Positions 51,058 through 59,247 of a stretch of 63,978 bases of DNA are shown here, in pieces. This stretch comes from Rhodococcus sp. KRD162 (GTDB taxonomy: Bacteria > Actinomycetota > Actinomycetes > Mycobacteriales > Mycobacteriaceae). Under the pieces are notes generated by a model. The model was given only the letters and a program-made list of their open reading frames with translations. It did not search any database and was not told the origin of the DNA. Within the stretch, counting starts at the first letter, position 1; each line of letters opens with the position of its first letter. Made by a program: the position numbers and the translations under genes. The DNA is taken from positions 1 to 63,978 of the forward strand of contig NZ_JABFAU010000070.1 of assembly GCF_017168335.1 (NCBI RefSeq), read 5' to 3'.

Positions 51058-52117
51058 CCCACACTTCCGTCGTGAGGTCGGACACCGCAGACTTCGTGTC
51101 TACGAGGGCACTCAAGCCATCCTGCGCAGCATCGCCGACCGAGTCGAACCCATCTTCGTACAGGCTGTCGACCATTCCCGAGGTAAAGATGCCGAATGCT
51201 GCGCCACCAATAGCGCCAGCGAGCGTCCCCACCCCAGGGATGGGTATCGCGGTGCCGATCAATGCACCTGCGGCCACCGACGCCCCGAACCCCAAACCAC
51301 CGGCAACGACGGCCTGGTCGACGGGCTTACCGTTAGCGATGTCGTAGCCAATGCTGAGCACCGCCAAGCCACCTCCCGCCCGCAAGGCCCATCTTCCTGC
51401 CTTCGAGTTCAGGTCATCTGCATTCCGGACCACGTCATCGGCTTGGTCCCGAAGGAAGTCGGAAAATCCGAAGTCGCGGTAGACAGCCGAGAAGGGAGAC
51501 CCTGCGGGGGCCGTGCGGGCAAACTCGGCCCATCGAACGGCCTGCGCATACAGGCCTTTGGCTTTCGTGGTCATCAACCACGCGCGCGTTTCCATCGCCG
51601 CTTGCGCCAACCCGATTGCTACCGAGCCACCGAAGAAGAAGGTCTTGGCTGCCGCGTCGATGTAATCGACTTTGAGCTTCTCGCCCGCCATGGTCTCTTC
51701 GCCGCGCAGTTGCGCGACTCTGCGCTCCAGAGCGTCGAAAGTATCGCGCAGGGCATCGTCGATGGGTTCGATGATGGCGTCGTCGATGACGTCGAGTCCA
51801 GCATCGATTGCGTCCGATCGGATGTCACGCATACCGTCGTGCAATGCCTGTAGCGCCGAAGCGAAAGCATCGACCTTGGCGGCGTAATCTGCTGCTGCAG
51901 TTGCCAACTGAGAGGCACCGTCCGTGGTGGTAAGCGCCTGCGCGAAGAAGGCTTCGGATGCGGGGCCGTCCCATCCGGCGTCGGTTCGATTTCTGGTGGT
52001 GTCCAGTGTGTCGATGGAGGTGCGCAGGCCATCGGCGAAGCTGTTGCGAAGCCACCCGGCCACGGCGTGCACCGAGCCCACGTTGCCGTCGACTTTCGTG
52101 TCGATGGGCACCGTCAC
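51044..52117 (-). CDS. WxG-headed effector-like protein with glycine-rich hydrophobic C-terminus (copy 2, intact)
   Basis: A 357-aa protein. N-terminal WXG-type helical domain (residues 1-95: VTVPIDTKVDGNVGSVHAVAG, DAGWDGPASEAFF). A helical middle has two short hydrophobic stretches (KTFFFGGSVAIGLAQA). The C-terminal segment AVVAGGLGFGASVAAGALIGT followed by VGTLAGAIGGAAFGIFTSG is a glycine-zipper-like motif known in some pore-forming type VII effectors. GTG 52117 overlaps the WXG100 gene stop. Secretion via an ESX system and pore activity are hypotheses. Confidence 0.65.
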   Translation of the reverse strand: MTVPIDTKVDGNVGSVHAVAGWLRNSFADGLRTSIDTLDTTRNRTDAGWDGPASEAFFAQALTTTDGASQLATAAADYAAKVDAFASALQALHDGMRDIRSDAIDAGLDVIDDAIIEPIDDALRDTFDALERRVAQLRGEETMAGEKLKVDYIDAAAKTFFFGGSVAIGLAQAAMETRAWLMTTKAKGLYAQAVRWAEFARTAPAGSPFSAVYRDFGFSDFLRDQADDVVRNADDLNSKAGRWALRAGGGLAVLSIGYDIANGKPVDQAVVAGGLGFGASVAAGALIGTAIPIPGVGTLAGAIGGAAFGIFTSGMVDSLYEDGFDSVGDAAQDGLSALVDTKSAVSDLTTEVWDAIF

Positions 52118-52398
52118 TTCTCCCAGAGCGCAGCGTTGACTTCCTCCGCTGTGGCGGCGTCCTGGGCCTCGTATTCGGAGGCGCACTCATCGAGCGCGAC
52201 CGAATACGACGCCAATGCGGTCTGCAGTTCGCTGGCGCGACCGGTGAACAGCGCCAGCATCCCGGCCAGCGCCGGCGCTCCGATACCGGTATCGGCGGCG
52301 TCGGGGATCGATGACGCTGCGCTGTCGAAGTCGTCGGCAATCTTCATCATTGCGTCCGCGGAATCGCGTAGCACCGCGACGTCGACATACAGGGTCAT
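52114..52398 (-). CDS. WXG100-like small protein (copy 2)
   Basis: A 94-aa helical protein: MTLYVDVAVLRDSADAMMKIADDFDS, APALAGMLALFTGRASELQTALASYSVALDECASEYEAQDAATAEEVNAAL. The length and helix-turn-helix layout match WXG100/ESAT-6-like partner proteins; the canonical W-x-G is not evident. ATGA overlap with the SAV_915-like gene upstream and GTGA overlap with the effector gene downstream. Likely a secretion partner of the effector. Confidence 0.7.
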   Translation of the reverse strand: MTLYVDVAVLRDSADAMMKIADDFDSAASSIPDAADTGIGAPALAGMLALFTGRASELQTALASYSVALDECASEYEAQDAATAEEVNAALWEK

Positions 52399-52679
52399 GT
52401 GTGGACGCTCCGACGTTCGTGCTGGGGAATCATGACGTCCATCAGCAGGAGGTCGAACGGATGCGACTCGTGAATCTTCGACAGGGCCGTGCTCGGGAGC
52501 ACCATCCACGGTTGCTCGTCGCCACAGCAAGTGTGGAGCCGATCCAGTGCCGAATACGCCAGCAGGGCACTACGCCCGTCCCGGGTGGTCCGCAGATCGA
52601 CCACTGCCTGCTCCACGACTGAGACATGCGCAGTGCACGGCACGTACACCACGGGTGGAATGTTGTCCGGTAGCCGCAT
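52395..52679 (-). CDS. SAV_915-like small protein (copy 2)
   Basis: A 94-aa protein almost identical to that at 44109, with GGGGAGAAG directly before ATG 52679. First gene of the intact four-gene operon. Near identity of the upstream 75 bp in both operons (52680-52755 and 44394-44466) indicates a shared promoter/leader. Confidence 0.65.
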   Translation of the reverse strand: MRLPDNIPPVVYVPCTAHVSVVEQAVVDLRTTRDGRSALLAYSALDRLHTCCGDEQPWMVLPSTALSKIHESHPFDLLLMDVMIPQHERRSVHT

Positions 52680-53184
52680 CTTCTCCCCTGATCGACCGCG
52701 GGGAGGTCGGCCCCACGACAGATCAGACGCAGCGAGTGGCTGTTCGGTTCCTTTCCTGAGCGACGAGCACTTACGACCGAGAAGGTCGCTCATCGAGAAA
52801 GCGCCTGCCATGTCGCCTCCCCCGTTCGATTCCCCGCCTCGAACAGCCATGGCCACTCCGCGAAGTCCTCGGGTCGACCACCACCGTTTCGACACCACTG
52901 TTCACACACCGTTTCGGCATGTTCTCGGGATGAGACGGGACCGCTCCTTCAGGTAAGCAGGTTCGAGACTCTGACGGAAGATCAGCCGCGTCTGTGGTGT
53001 GAAACCCACTGCCTGAGCGTGTTTCGCAAGATCTATCCAGACCCCACCGTTGGCGTAGCCGCCTTCGAGCACAAAGCGCCACCAGCCGGCAGTCGGATCG
53101 TCCTGAGCGAGTCAGACGCAGATCACGTTCCGATCAGACACCAGGGCAGCCTCATTCGAACGGACGGTAGACCAACACCGGGCA
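52680..53184. other. Intergenic region before the IS3 remnant
   Basis: 505 bp. The left part duplicates the leader of the first operon (44394-44466). The remainder shows no supported gene; long frames there look random. Confidence 0.5.
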
Positions 53185-53227
53185 TCGGGACTGCCCCGAC
53201 TTCAGTTGACTAGTGGGGTTGAGCGAT

Positions 53228-54092
53228 TCAGGCCGCGTGTGCGGTCCGGTTGATTGTCTCAAACTCGATAGGGGTGAGCTTGCCGAGGCGCCGTTGACGG
53301 CGTTTGCGGTGATAGGTCTTTTCGATCCATGTCACGATCGCCAGCCGTAGTTGCTCGCGGGTCGACCACCGCTGGCGGTCGAGGACGTTCTTCTGCACGA
53401 GTGCGAAGAACGACTCCATCGCGGCGTTGTCACCGCACGCCCCGACCCGCCCCATAGAACCTCGTAACCCATTGCGCGACAGTGCATGTACGAACTTCCT
53501 GGATCGGAATTGGCTACCGCGATCCGAATGCACGATAGTCCCCACCGAGCCTCTTTGCGCCACAGCATTATCCAATGCTGACACCGCTAACGAGGCCTTC
53601 ATCCTGGAGTCGATCGAGTAGCCGACGATCCTGTTCGACCAGACGTCCTTGATCGCGCAGAGATACAGTTTGCCCTCGTCGGTGCGGTGTTCGGTGACGA
53701 AAGGTCAGCCACAGCTCGTCCGCGGCCCGTGCGGTGAACTGACGGTCGACGAGGTCGTCGTGAACCGGCGGGCCGGCCTTCCTGTCCAGGCCTCGCTTCT
53801 TCGAGAACACCGACCAGATGCGTTCTTGTGAGCACAACCGCGCGACCCGGTTCTCGCTGGCGGTGATCCCGCGGTCGGGTAGTTCGTCTGCGATGAAGCG
53901 GTAGCCGAATGCGGGGTCGTCGTCGTGGATCTCACGAGCAATGTTGATCAGATGCGCATCATCCCAATCTCGTTGCGTGACTGGCTGTTTCTTCCATTTG
54001 TAGAACGCTTGGGTTGAGAAACCGAGAACCCGGCAGGTCACTGTGACGGGTACTCCGTCGCCAGCAAGGTCGAGGACCAGCGGGTAGATCAT
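53228..54092 (-). pseudogene. IS3 transposase OrfB, frameshifted
   Basis: Starts at ATG 54092 overlapping orfA (ATGA). The N-terminal part (RVLGFSTQAFYKWKKQP, AFGYRFIADEL) is normal to DELWLT. A frameshift at about 53700 then moves the rest into another frame, where it resumes (HRTDEGKLYLCAIKDVWSN, HSDRGSQFRS, ALVQKNVLDRQRW, stop 53228). The first catalytic Asp (WLTD in relatives) is replaced by Phe. So the enzyme is inactive. Confidence 0.85.
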
Positions 54093-54382
54093 TTTGGGAG
54101 TATGTCTCGACTCAGATAGGCGGCGGCTCGCCGCAGAACGTCGTTTTCCTGCTCGAGCAGCCGGTTGCGCTTCTTTAGCTCCCGCAGCTCAGCGGACTCG
54201 TCACCAGGGTTCTGCCGGCCGTCACGGACGACGCCGTCTTCACGATCGGCAATCTTGAGCCAGCGGTGCAGGCAACCTTCGGAGATTCCGAAGTCCTTCG
54301 CGATCTGACGCAACGGGGCCTCGCCCTTGCGTGCGACGGCGATGACGTCGCGGCGGAACTCCTCGGGAAATGCTTTCGGCAT
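54089..54382 (-). CDS. IS3 OrfA
   Basis: A 97-aa helix-turn-helix protein: MPKAFPEEFRRDVIAVARKGEAPLRQIAKDFGISEGCLHRWLK, then a leucine-zipper-like KKRNRLLEQENDVLRRAAAYL. Normally fused to OrfB by -1 frameshifting on a slippery A-tract at the overlap. ATG 54382 with GGAAGGA upstream; ATG 54391 is an alternative. Confidence 0.87.
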   Translation of the reverse strand: MPKAFPEEFRRDVIAVARKGEAPLRQIAKDFGISEGCLHRWLKIADREDGVVRDGRQNPGDESAELRELKKRNRLLEQENDVLRRAAAYLSRDILPK

Positions 54383-54512
54383 GGTGAACATCCTTCCACC
54401 GTGAGGAGCGATCCTCACAGATCAGATGTCAACCAAAGCTGGGGCAGTCCCGACCCGGGCGTCGGTTACGGCACCCATGCCGAGGTTGCCGAATCCCGAA
54501 GGACTGGAAGGT

Positions 54513-55061
54513 CTAGGCCGCTCGGTTCCGGAATATGTCCGACAACGTTCTCGTTCGAGCACGACGGTCATCACGTTGGTCCTGGGTCGTTACCAAGCTC
54601 AACAGGACTCCGAACAACCACATCATCCTTAGCAAGCTGTGGATGAGTAGCAGCAATCCAAACGTTAGGGTTGGTGCAGACAACTCATACCATTGCGCAG
54701 CCACAAACCCCGCCGCGATGAGGCTAAGGACTGCCGAGAGAAACGAACTGCCGATCACCGAAACCCAGTTCGCGCGCAAAGCTCGTGCGGTCTTCAACCG
54801 GAATTGTCGCATGATGGCGGTGTCTCCGCTGATGCCGAACACGATGATTGCGCCGGCGAAACCTGCGGCAATGGCGGCTACTGACGCCAACCCGAGAGCG
54901 ATGCTCACCCCCGTCCCATCCCCCGCCTCGCGAACAAGACGCTCGACAGGCGCGGGAATGTCACGAAAGTGGGCGGCCAGGGCGTGGCCCGACACTGCCA
55001 CAAGCAGTAGAAGCGTGATGACGAAAGGCCTGTCCTCGAGGACGGCCCGCACCTTGGTCAT
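54513..55061 (-). CDS. Four-helix membrane protein of candidate defence pair
   Basis: A 182-aa protein with four clear hydrophobic helices: FVITLLLLVAVSGHALAA, ALGLASVAAIAAGFAGAIIVFGI, VIGSSFLSAVLSLIAAGFVAA and LTFGLLLLIHSLLRMMWLFGVLL. No family recognised. ATG 55061 lies 1 nt after the stop of the 311-aa gene, so the two are coupled. The four-helix/soluble-protein pairing is reminiscent of Kiwa (KwaA/KwaB) but sequences are not obviously related. Confidence 0.6.
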   Translation of the reverse strand: MTKVRAVLEDRPFVITLLLLVAVSGHALAAHFRDIPAPVERLVREAGDGTGVSIALGLASVAAIAAGFAGAIIVFGISGDTAIMRQFRLKTARALRANWVSVIGSSFLSAVLSLIAAGFVAAQWYELSAPTLTFGLLLLIHSLLRMMWLFGVLLSLVTTQDQRDDRRARTRTLSDIFRNRAA

Positions 55062-55062
55062 C

Positions 55063-55998
55063 TCATGTTCCGTCCTGGTCTCCAGAACCGTCACCAAGAA
55101 TCAGGGATAGGTTCCGCCTGAAGTCTGTTGTCGCTGTAGTCATCGCTGCCATGACTACCTCTGGCGTCTGAGCCTGTGATTCTGAGTCGCCGACCGCGAC
55201 CGCATGGGTGATACGGTCGTGCAAGAACTGCACCTCGTCCTTCGTAATAGTCCCATCGTCGTTCGTTTCCACGATCCGCGCAATAGCGTTCTTGATGCCG
55301 TGCCCACCCCGCACAATCTTTTCGACATCCCTAGCCAACTCCCGCGCGGTCGCGCTGTCCGGGACAACGTTGCCAAAGCTCAACCGCAGCCCAATGGCCA
55401 TGTCGATGCCACCTTGCGCCTGCAGCTCGCGAACCGTGTTCGAGATCGAACCGGCGTCGGCCGGAACATCCGCTCCAGCCTCTAGCTTCAAATCAAACAT
55501 CACAACTCCTGCGCTCTCGCTCAGTCGTTCCAGAGCGTCGTGGCGCACAACCGAGCGCATCTGGAACACGAGCGGGTCTCCCTGGCTCTGCAAAATCTGG
55601 CCGATCCACTCGACCGCCGCAGCGAACGATGGCCCTCCGCTCGACCTCAATGATGCAATGTAGTTGCCGGTACCGACAGGAAGTAGATACATCGGCTCGA
55701 CCAGCTCGCCGTCGAGCGTCAGCGGCTGCTCGTCCGCCCCGTTTATTGAGGTGTCCGGCCAGTCCTGAGGAGGCCGACGCTTGCCGATATACAGGAATCT
55801 GACGGCGGGCCTGACAGTTGATCGAGCTGCGCCGCGATAACGATGGCCGTTGATCCGCTTCGCGCGGTCAGTTGCATTCAAGCCTCCAATGTGGTCCAGC
55901 AGCTCCTTCCAGAATCCCCCCGGTGCCTCGTGACTGACCCCTTGGTCATCCACAAAGAATGGTTCGTGAAAGTAAACCTGCCGAGTCTTGCCTGCCAC
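55063..55998 (-). CDS. 311-aa soluble protein of candidate defence pair
   Basis: A protein of unknown function starting MAGKTRQVYFHEPFFVDDQG. Other blocks: EPMYLLPVGTGNYIASLRSSGG (middle), FQMRSVVRHDALERLSESAGVVMFDLKLEAG and KNAIARIVETNDDGTITKDEVQFLHDRI. No membrane or nuclease motif visible. Coupled to the membrane protein at 54513 and located next to DISARM. It may belong to an uncharacterised DUF family. No function is claimed. Confidence 0.65.
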   Translation of the reverse strand: MAGKTRQVYFHEPFFVDDQGVSHEAPGGFWKELLDHIGGLNATDRAKRINGHRYRGAARSTVRPAVRFLYIGKRRPPQDWPDTSINGADEQPLTLDGELVEPMYLLPVGTGNYIASLRSSGGPSFAAAVEWIGQILQSQGDPLVFQMRSVVRHDALERLSESAGVVMFDLKLEAGADVPADAGSISNTVRELQAQGGIDMAIGLRLSFGNVVPDSATARELARDVEKIVRGGHGIKNAIARIVETNDDGTITKDEVQFLHDRITHAVAVGDSESQAQTPEVVMAAMTTATTDFRRNLSLILGDGSGDQDGT

Positions 55999-56480
55999 CT
56001 GTACCTCTTTCGTTGATGCTTCGACGATTATGTCAGCGGTCTGAAGAAAACCACGGCATATCAGACCGTCGGTGCGGTACCAGCAGCAACACCGCAGCGA
56101 GACCAGAGAGATTCATTCAGTCAGACGACGGTCCCCCTGATGACCCGTCCCAGGAATCCTGGTGCTCCTGCGCTTGCAGCATCTTCGGACGGAGTGCCGA
56201 TTCTCCACCGTAATAGACCACCTCAAATTCGTCTGGCGTGAGGTAGCGGAGAGTGGACGCGTATCGGCGAAGGTACCGATCGGCGCGGCCACATGGGCGA
56301 TCTGATGCCGGTGGCATTGACCGACCTGGCACAGTAGCTCCGGCCGTCAGCGGAACAATACGGTTTGTAGAGAGGATTCGGCCGGTTTGCGGTTGATATT
56401 TTGTGTCGAACTCCCATCCTGAAGCGGAGGACCAGCCTGATTACTTCGGTTCCGCGCCAGCAACCGCTCTATCACAACGG
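55999..56480. other. Intergenic region, no firm gene
   Basis: 482 bp. A minus-strand frame at 56117-56332 (71 codons) reads YASTLRYLTPDEFEVVYYGG, faintly like the C-terminus of IS3 transposases, but has no ribosome binding site. The rest is more AT-rich than the average. I saw nothing further. Confidence 0.45.
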
Positions 56481-57191
56481 CTAGCCTTCCACGAGGACAT
56501 ACAACGAGCCGTGCTTTGCTGAAATTGCACGCTCGACGGAGCTCGCCAATCCGCTATCCTGGACAAGAATTCCGAACTCGACGTTCCGATTTTCAGCGTT
56601 GTACGAAAAATTGGCGCTGGTAATCAAGACCAGTTCGTGATCGATGACTACGAATTTTGCGTGACTTACAACTGAGCGACCAAATTCTAGCACCGCCGAT
56701 TTATAAACGGTCGCGAGCGGCAGCTGAGCCTTTACTTTTTGCGGCTCACCTTTGTCTGCGTCAACATAGACGCAGACGACCACCCCTGGCTGTTCGGATG
56801 ATTCCTTCAAGGCATTCCACATGTTGGAATTTTCCGTGAAGTTGTACGTAGCGCATGTAACAGAGATGCGAGCACCGGCGACTAGACGATCAAACTCGCC
56901 GGTCAAATGGCCTAGCGAAGCTTCGTTTCCGGGCATCGTCCATACAGGTGTCAGTTCGCGCCGCGTGGCCTTTGCCCCAGCTATCGCTTGAAGGACGGCC
57001 ACAGATTTCGCCGGATCATGGTGCCCGAGTCCGGCCGCCGAGAGCAGCCTGCCAATCTGCTCACGACGCACGGCGTTGACTGACCGCAAGGCATGCATAG
57101 TGTGGCTGCCCACCTCGAGAAGCGATGCAAGGCTTACTGCTTCGTTTGCGGTCACGTACTCGCCGAGCGACCCGAATGGATCAGACGGCAT
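56481..57191 (-). CDS. drmC: DISARM phospholipase D-like protein DrmC
   Basis: A 236-aa protein with a PLD-type HKD motif in its C-terminal half: SHAKFVVIDHELVLITSANFS (H-x-K-x4-D, about residues 180-187), then NVEFGILV. Preceded by a helical N-terminus. DrmC is present in many DISARM operons and appears dispensable in some. Its ATG overlaps drmB by 11 nt. Last gene of the operon. Confidence 0.85.
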   Translation of the reverse strand: MPSDPFGSLGEYVTANEAVSLASLLEVGSHTMHALRSVNAVRREQIGRLLSAAGLGHHDPAKSVAVLQAIAGAKATRRELTPVWTMPGNEASLGHLTGEFDRLVAGARISVTCATYNFTENSNMWNALKESSEQPGVVVCVYVDADKGEPQKVKAQLPLATVYKSAVLEFGRSVVSHAKFVVIDHELVLITSANFSYNAENRNVEFGILVQDSGLASSVERAISAKHGSLYVLVEG

Positions 57192-59247
57192 CGACGCTCC
57201 CGAAGAACCCTGGCACCGACTCGCCCGAGGCCGCCGGGAGGTCTAGCAGGAACCGCCGATCGAGGAATCGATTCGCTTTCTCACACGAAGTTTCTGATGC
57301 AAAGGAGCAGCAATGGCATGCGGCGCCGTGGAGGAAATCCTCCGGGTCGCGCGGGGTCCGTGTGGCACAGACCGGGTCCGAGGAGCACCGCACTGCGCGG
57401 CGCAGCGCAGACGCCATGAGGTTATTGAGTCGGACTGGCTCGGACAGTGCGACCAGCCCTCCGAGGGTGCCCTCGCTGTCGGAAGCGGTGGTGCAGATCA
57501 GCAGTCCTGCCGCCGCCTCACGTTGTGGGGTTGCGGTCCATCCGTAGATACGTTCGCTGAGGCTGGCGGCACCGTAGCCACAAGACATCGCCATTTCACG
57601 GATCAGAACATGCGAGAGGGTGTGCAGCAACCAATAGCGCGGAGCCGGCAACCGAGTATCGGGGTCGACCTGTTTGGCAGTCTCGGAGAAGCGCCGCTGG
57701 AAGTTGCGCCTGTGCGCGTCTTGGTGCGCGTCCCACAACCTTGTTCCGCGAATCTTGTTCTCCCACTCAGCGACTACATCGAGATCGAGTTGAAGGAAGA
57801 CACCTTCACCGCGGTCCTCGGTGGCCGGAACCCATGTGGGCTTGCCACTGCGGGTGAGCTTGACGAGTCGGCTGGCGAGATCATTGACTCGATCCATTTC
57901 GTCGAGTCGAGTGAACCCGAGTACCGCATTTACCTTCTTCATCTGGTTGACCGCGACGACGCGGCTGACCTTCGGATGTAGCCCGGGCGCGCGCTGCATC
58001 TCGGTCACCATCAGACCGCTGGAGTTCGGCTGCTGCGGGAACAGCGCCGGCTTCTGCAAGTATCGCCATTCCGGTACAAGCAGCTCGACCGGGTCCCAAG
58101 CCGCCAGCATTTCCTGTCGATCCTCCTCAGAGTCCGCAGGAGCGAGTACATCGGCGATGGCCGTCGAGAGGTCACCGTCGGTGACGCTCGACATTTCGAT
58201 GCCTTTGGCTGCGGCCAGGGCCCGGATCACGGCGATCTGATCCCCGAACTGCTTGACCTGATCTAGTCCCAGCTCGACGCGAAGCTTGTCGGCGAGGGCC
58301 TTCTTCTCTTCGGCTTCGGTGCGGGGCATGACAATGATCGATTGCGTGGACGCGAACCACAGATTCGATGCGCCCATCATGATGAGCGCAGGACGAGCTC
58401 CACAGTCACCGTCGAACGCCCCGAGATGCGGGTGCCTACCGCGGCACTGCTCCGGAAGTTTCTCGCGCCCAATCGTTCCCTGCGCTTCGGCCATGCCACG
58501 AGTGGCTCCACACGAAGCGCAAGCGATGATCGATCCGACACTCTGGCCGACGTTGGCGTCACGCATCTTTAGATCGGGCAGCTCTGCCTTGGGGCACTTG
58601 CCACCTCGATGCACCCACAAGGTGTAAGGGAATTCGTCGAGGTGTCCGTTCGTGCATGTCAGCAGATGCTGCGCCGGGACGGCGGGGCTTTCGCGTTTAC
58701 GAGGAGCTGCTCCGGGCCGCGGTCGACCTCGCCCTGGGCAACTCTTGTGAGTGAATTGGGCGAGGTCGGGCCGGAACGGATGGGTGTTGGTGTAGCTGAA
58801 CCGCGGCAACGGGCCTAAATAGTCGCAGCCGGTACAGCGAAACCATTGTGGAAACACCCGGGCTGGAATGCCGAGGTCGGACCCTTCCTTGGACATCACG
58901 CCCTGTTTGGGCTGCCACGGGTAGGGCCGGAGAGCGTCGACCTGAGGTCCTAGATGCAGTCGGACCACGCTGACCAGTCGCGGTTCGAGGATGCTCGGAA
59001 TGTGCTCGCGACGCTTCCAGATGGGTCCCCAATCGTCGAGTCCCGCAGGCATGACGGCGAAACCGGGTAGATCCATAATCGCGCCGGGGCCATACGTGTA
59101 GAGCAACGACGAGGGGCGGGCCGAGCCGACCTTGGCGCGATTCTTGACCAGACCCTCCTCGGCGTCGGCGAGCGGGTCGAGGACATCGGAGGCGTCGTGC
59201 AGCATCTCGACGGGAAGTTCCGACTCAGTGGTTACGGTGTCAGTCAT
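57181..59247 (-). CDS. drmB: DISARM protein DrmB (DUF1998)
   Basis: A 688-aa protein with three Cys-rich zinc-ribbon-like blocks (WFRCTGCDYLGP, LLTCTNGHLDEFPYTLWVHRG, IACASCGATRGM) and a DUF1998 domain near the C-terminus (WLLHTLSHVLIREMAMSCGYGAASLSERIYG), and a further Cys cluster (CSSDPVC, ACHCC). This is the DrmB layout. It partners DrmA in DNA loading. ATG 59247 shares a nucleotide with the drmA stop (TGATG). Confidence 0.88.
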   Translation of the reverse strand: MTDTVTTESELPVEMLHDASDVLDPLADAEEGLVKNRAKVGSARPSSLLYTYGPGAIMDLPGFAVMPAGLDDWGPIWKRREHIPSILEPRLVSVVRLHLGPQVDALRPYPWQPKQGVMSKEGSDLGIPARVFPQWFRCTGCDYLGPLPRFSYTNTHPFRPDLAQFTHKSCPGRGRPRPGAAPRKRESPAVPAQHLLTCTNGHLDEFPYTLWVHRGGKCPKAELPDLKMRDANVGQSVGSIIACASCGATRGMAEAQGTIGREKLPEQCRGRHPHLGAFDGDCGARPALIMMGASNLWFASTQSIIVMPRTEAEEKKALADKLRVELGLDQVKQFGDQIAVIRALAAAKGIEMSSVTDGDLSTAIADVLAPADSEEDRQEMLAAWDPVELLVPEWRYLQKPALFPQQPNSSGLMVTEMQRAPGLHPKVSRVVAVNQMKKVNAVLGFTRLDEMDRVNDLASRLVKLTRSGKPTWVPATEDRGEGVFLQLDLDVVAEWENKIRGTRLWDAHQDAHRRNFQRRFSETAKQVDPDTRLPAPRYWLLHTLSHVLIREMAMSCGYGAASLSERIYGWTATPQREAAAGLLICTTASDSEGTLGGLVALSEPVRLNNLMASALRRAVRCSSDPVCATRTPRDPEDFLHGAACHCCSFASETSCEKANRFLDRRFLLDLPAASGESVPGFFGSVDAV

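Larger units (their letters stand above)
53185..54452. mobile_element. Degenerate IS3-family element
   Basis: Ends are imperfect inverted repeats beginning TCGGGACTGCCCC (53185-53197) and GGGGCAGTCCCGA (54440-54452), with similarity continuing to the GTTGAC block. It encodes orfA and a frameshifted orfB on the minus strand. No clear target duplication was found. Confidence 0.8.

Noticed and set aside
56117..56332. A 71-codon minus-strand frame (YASTLRYLTPDEFEVVYYGG) faintly like an IS3 transposase C-terminus
   Set aside because: Similarity rests on a short motif, there is no ribosome binding site and the flanking frame shows no transposase sequence. Left inside the intergenic entry.
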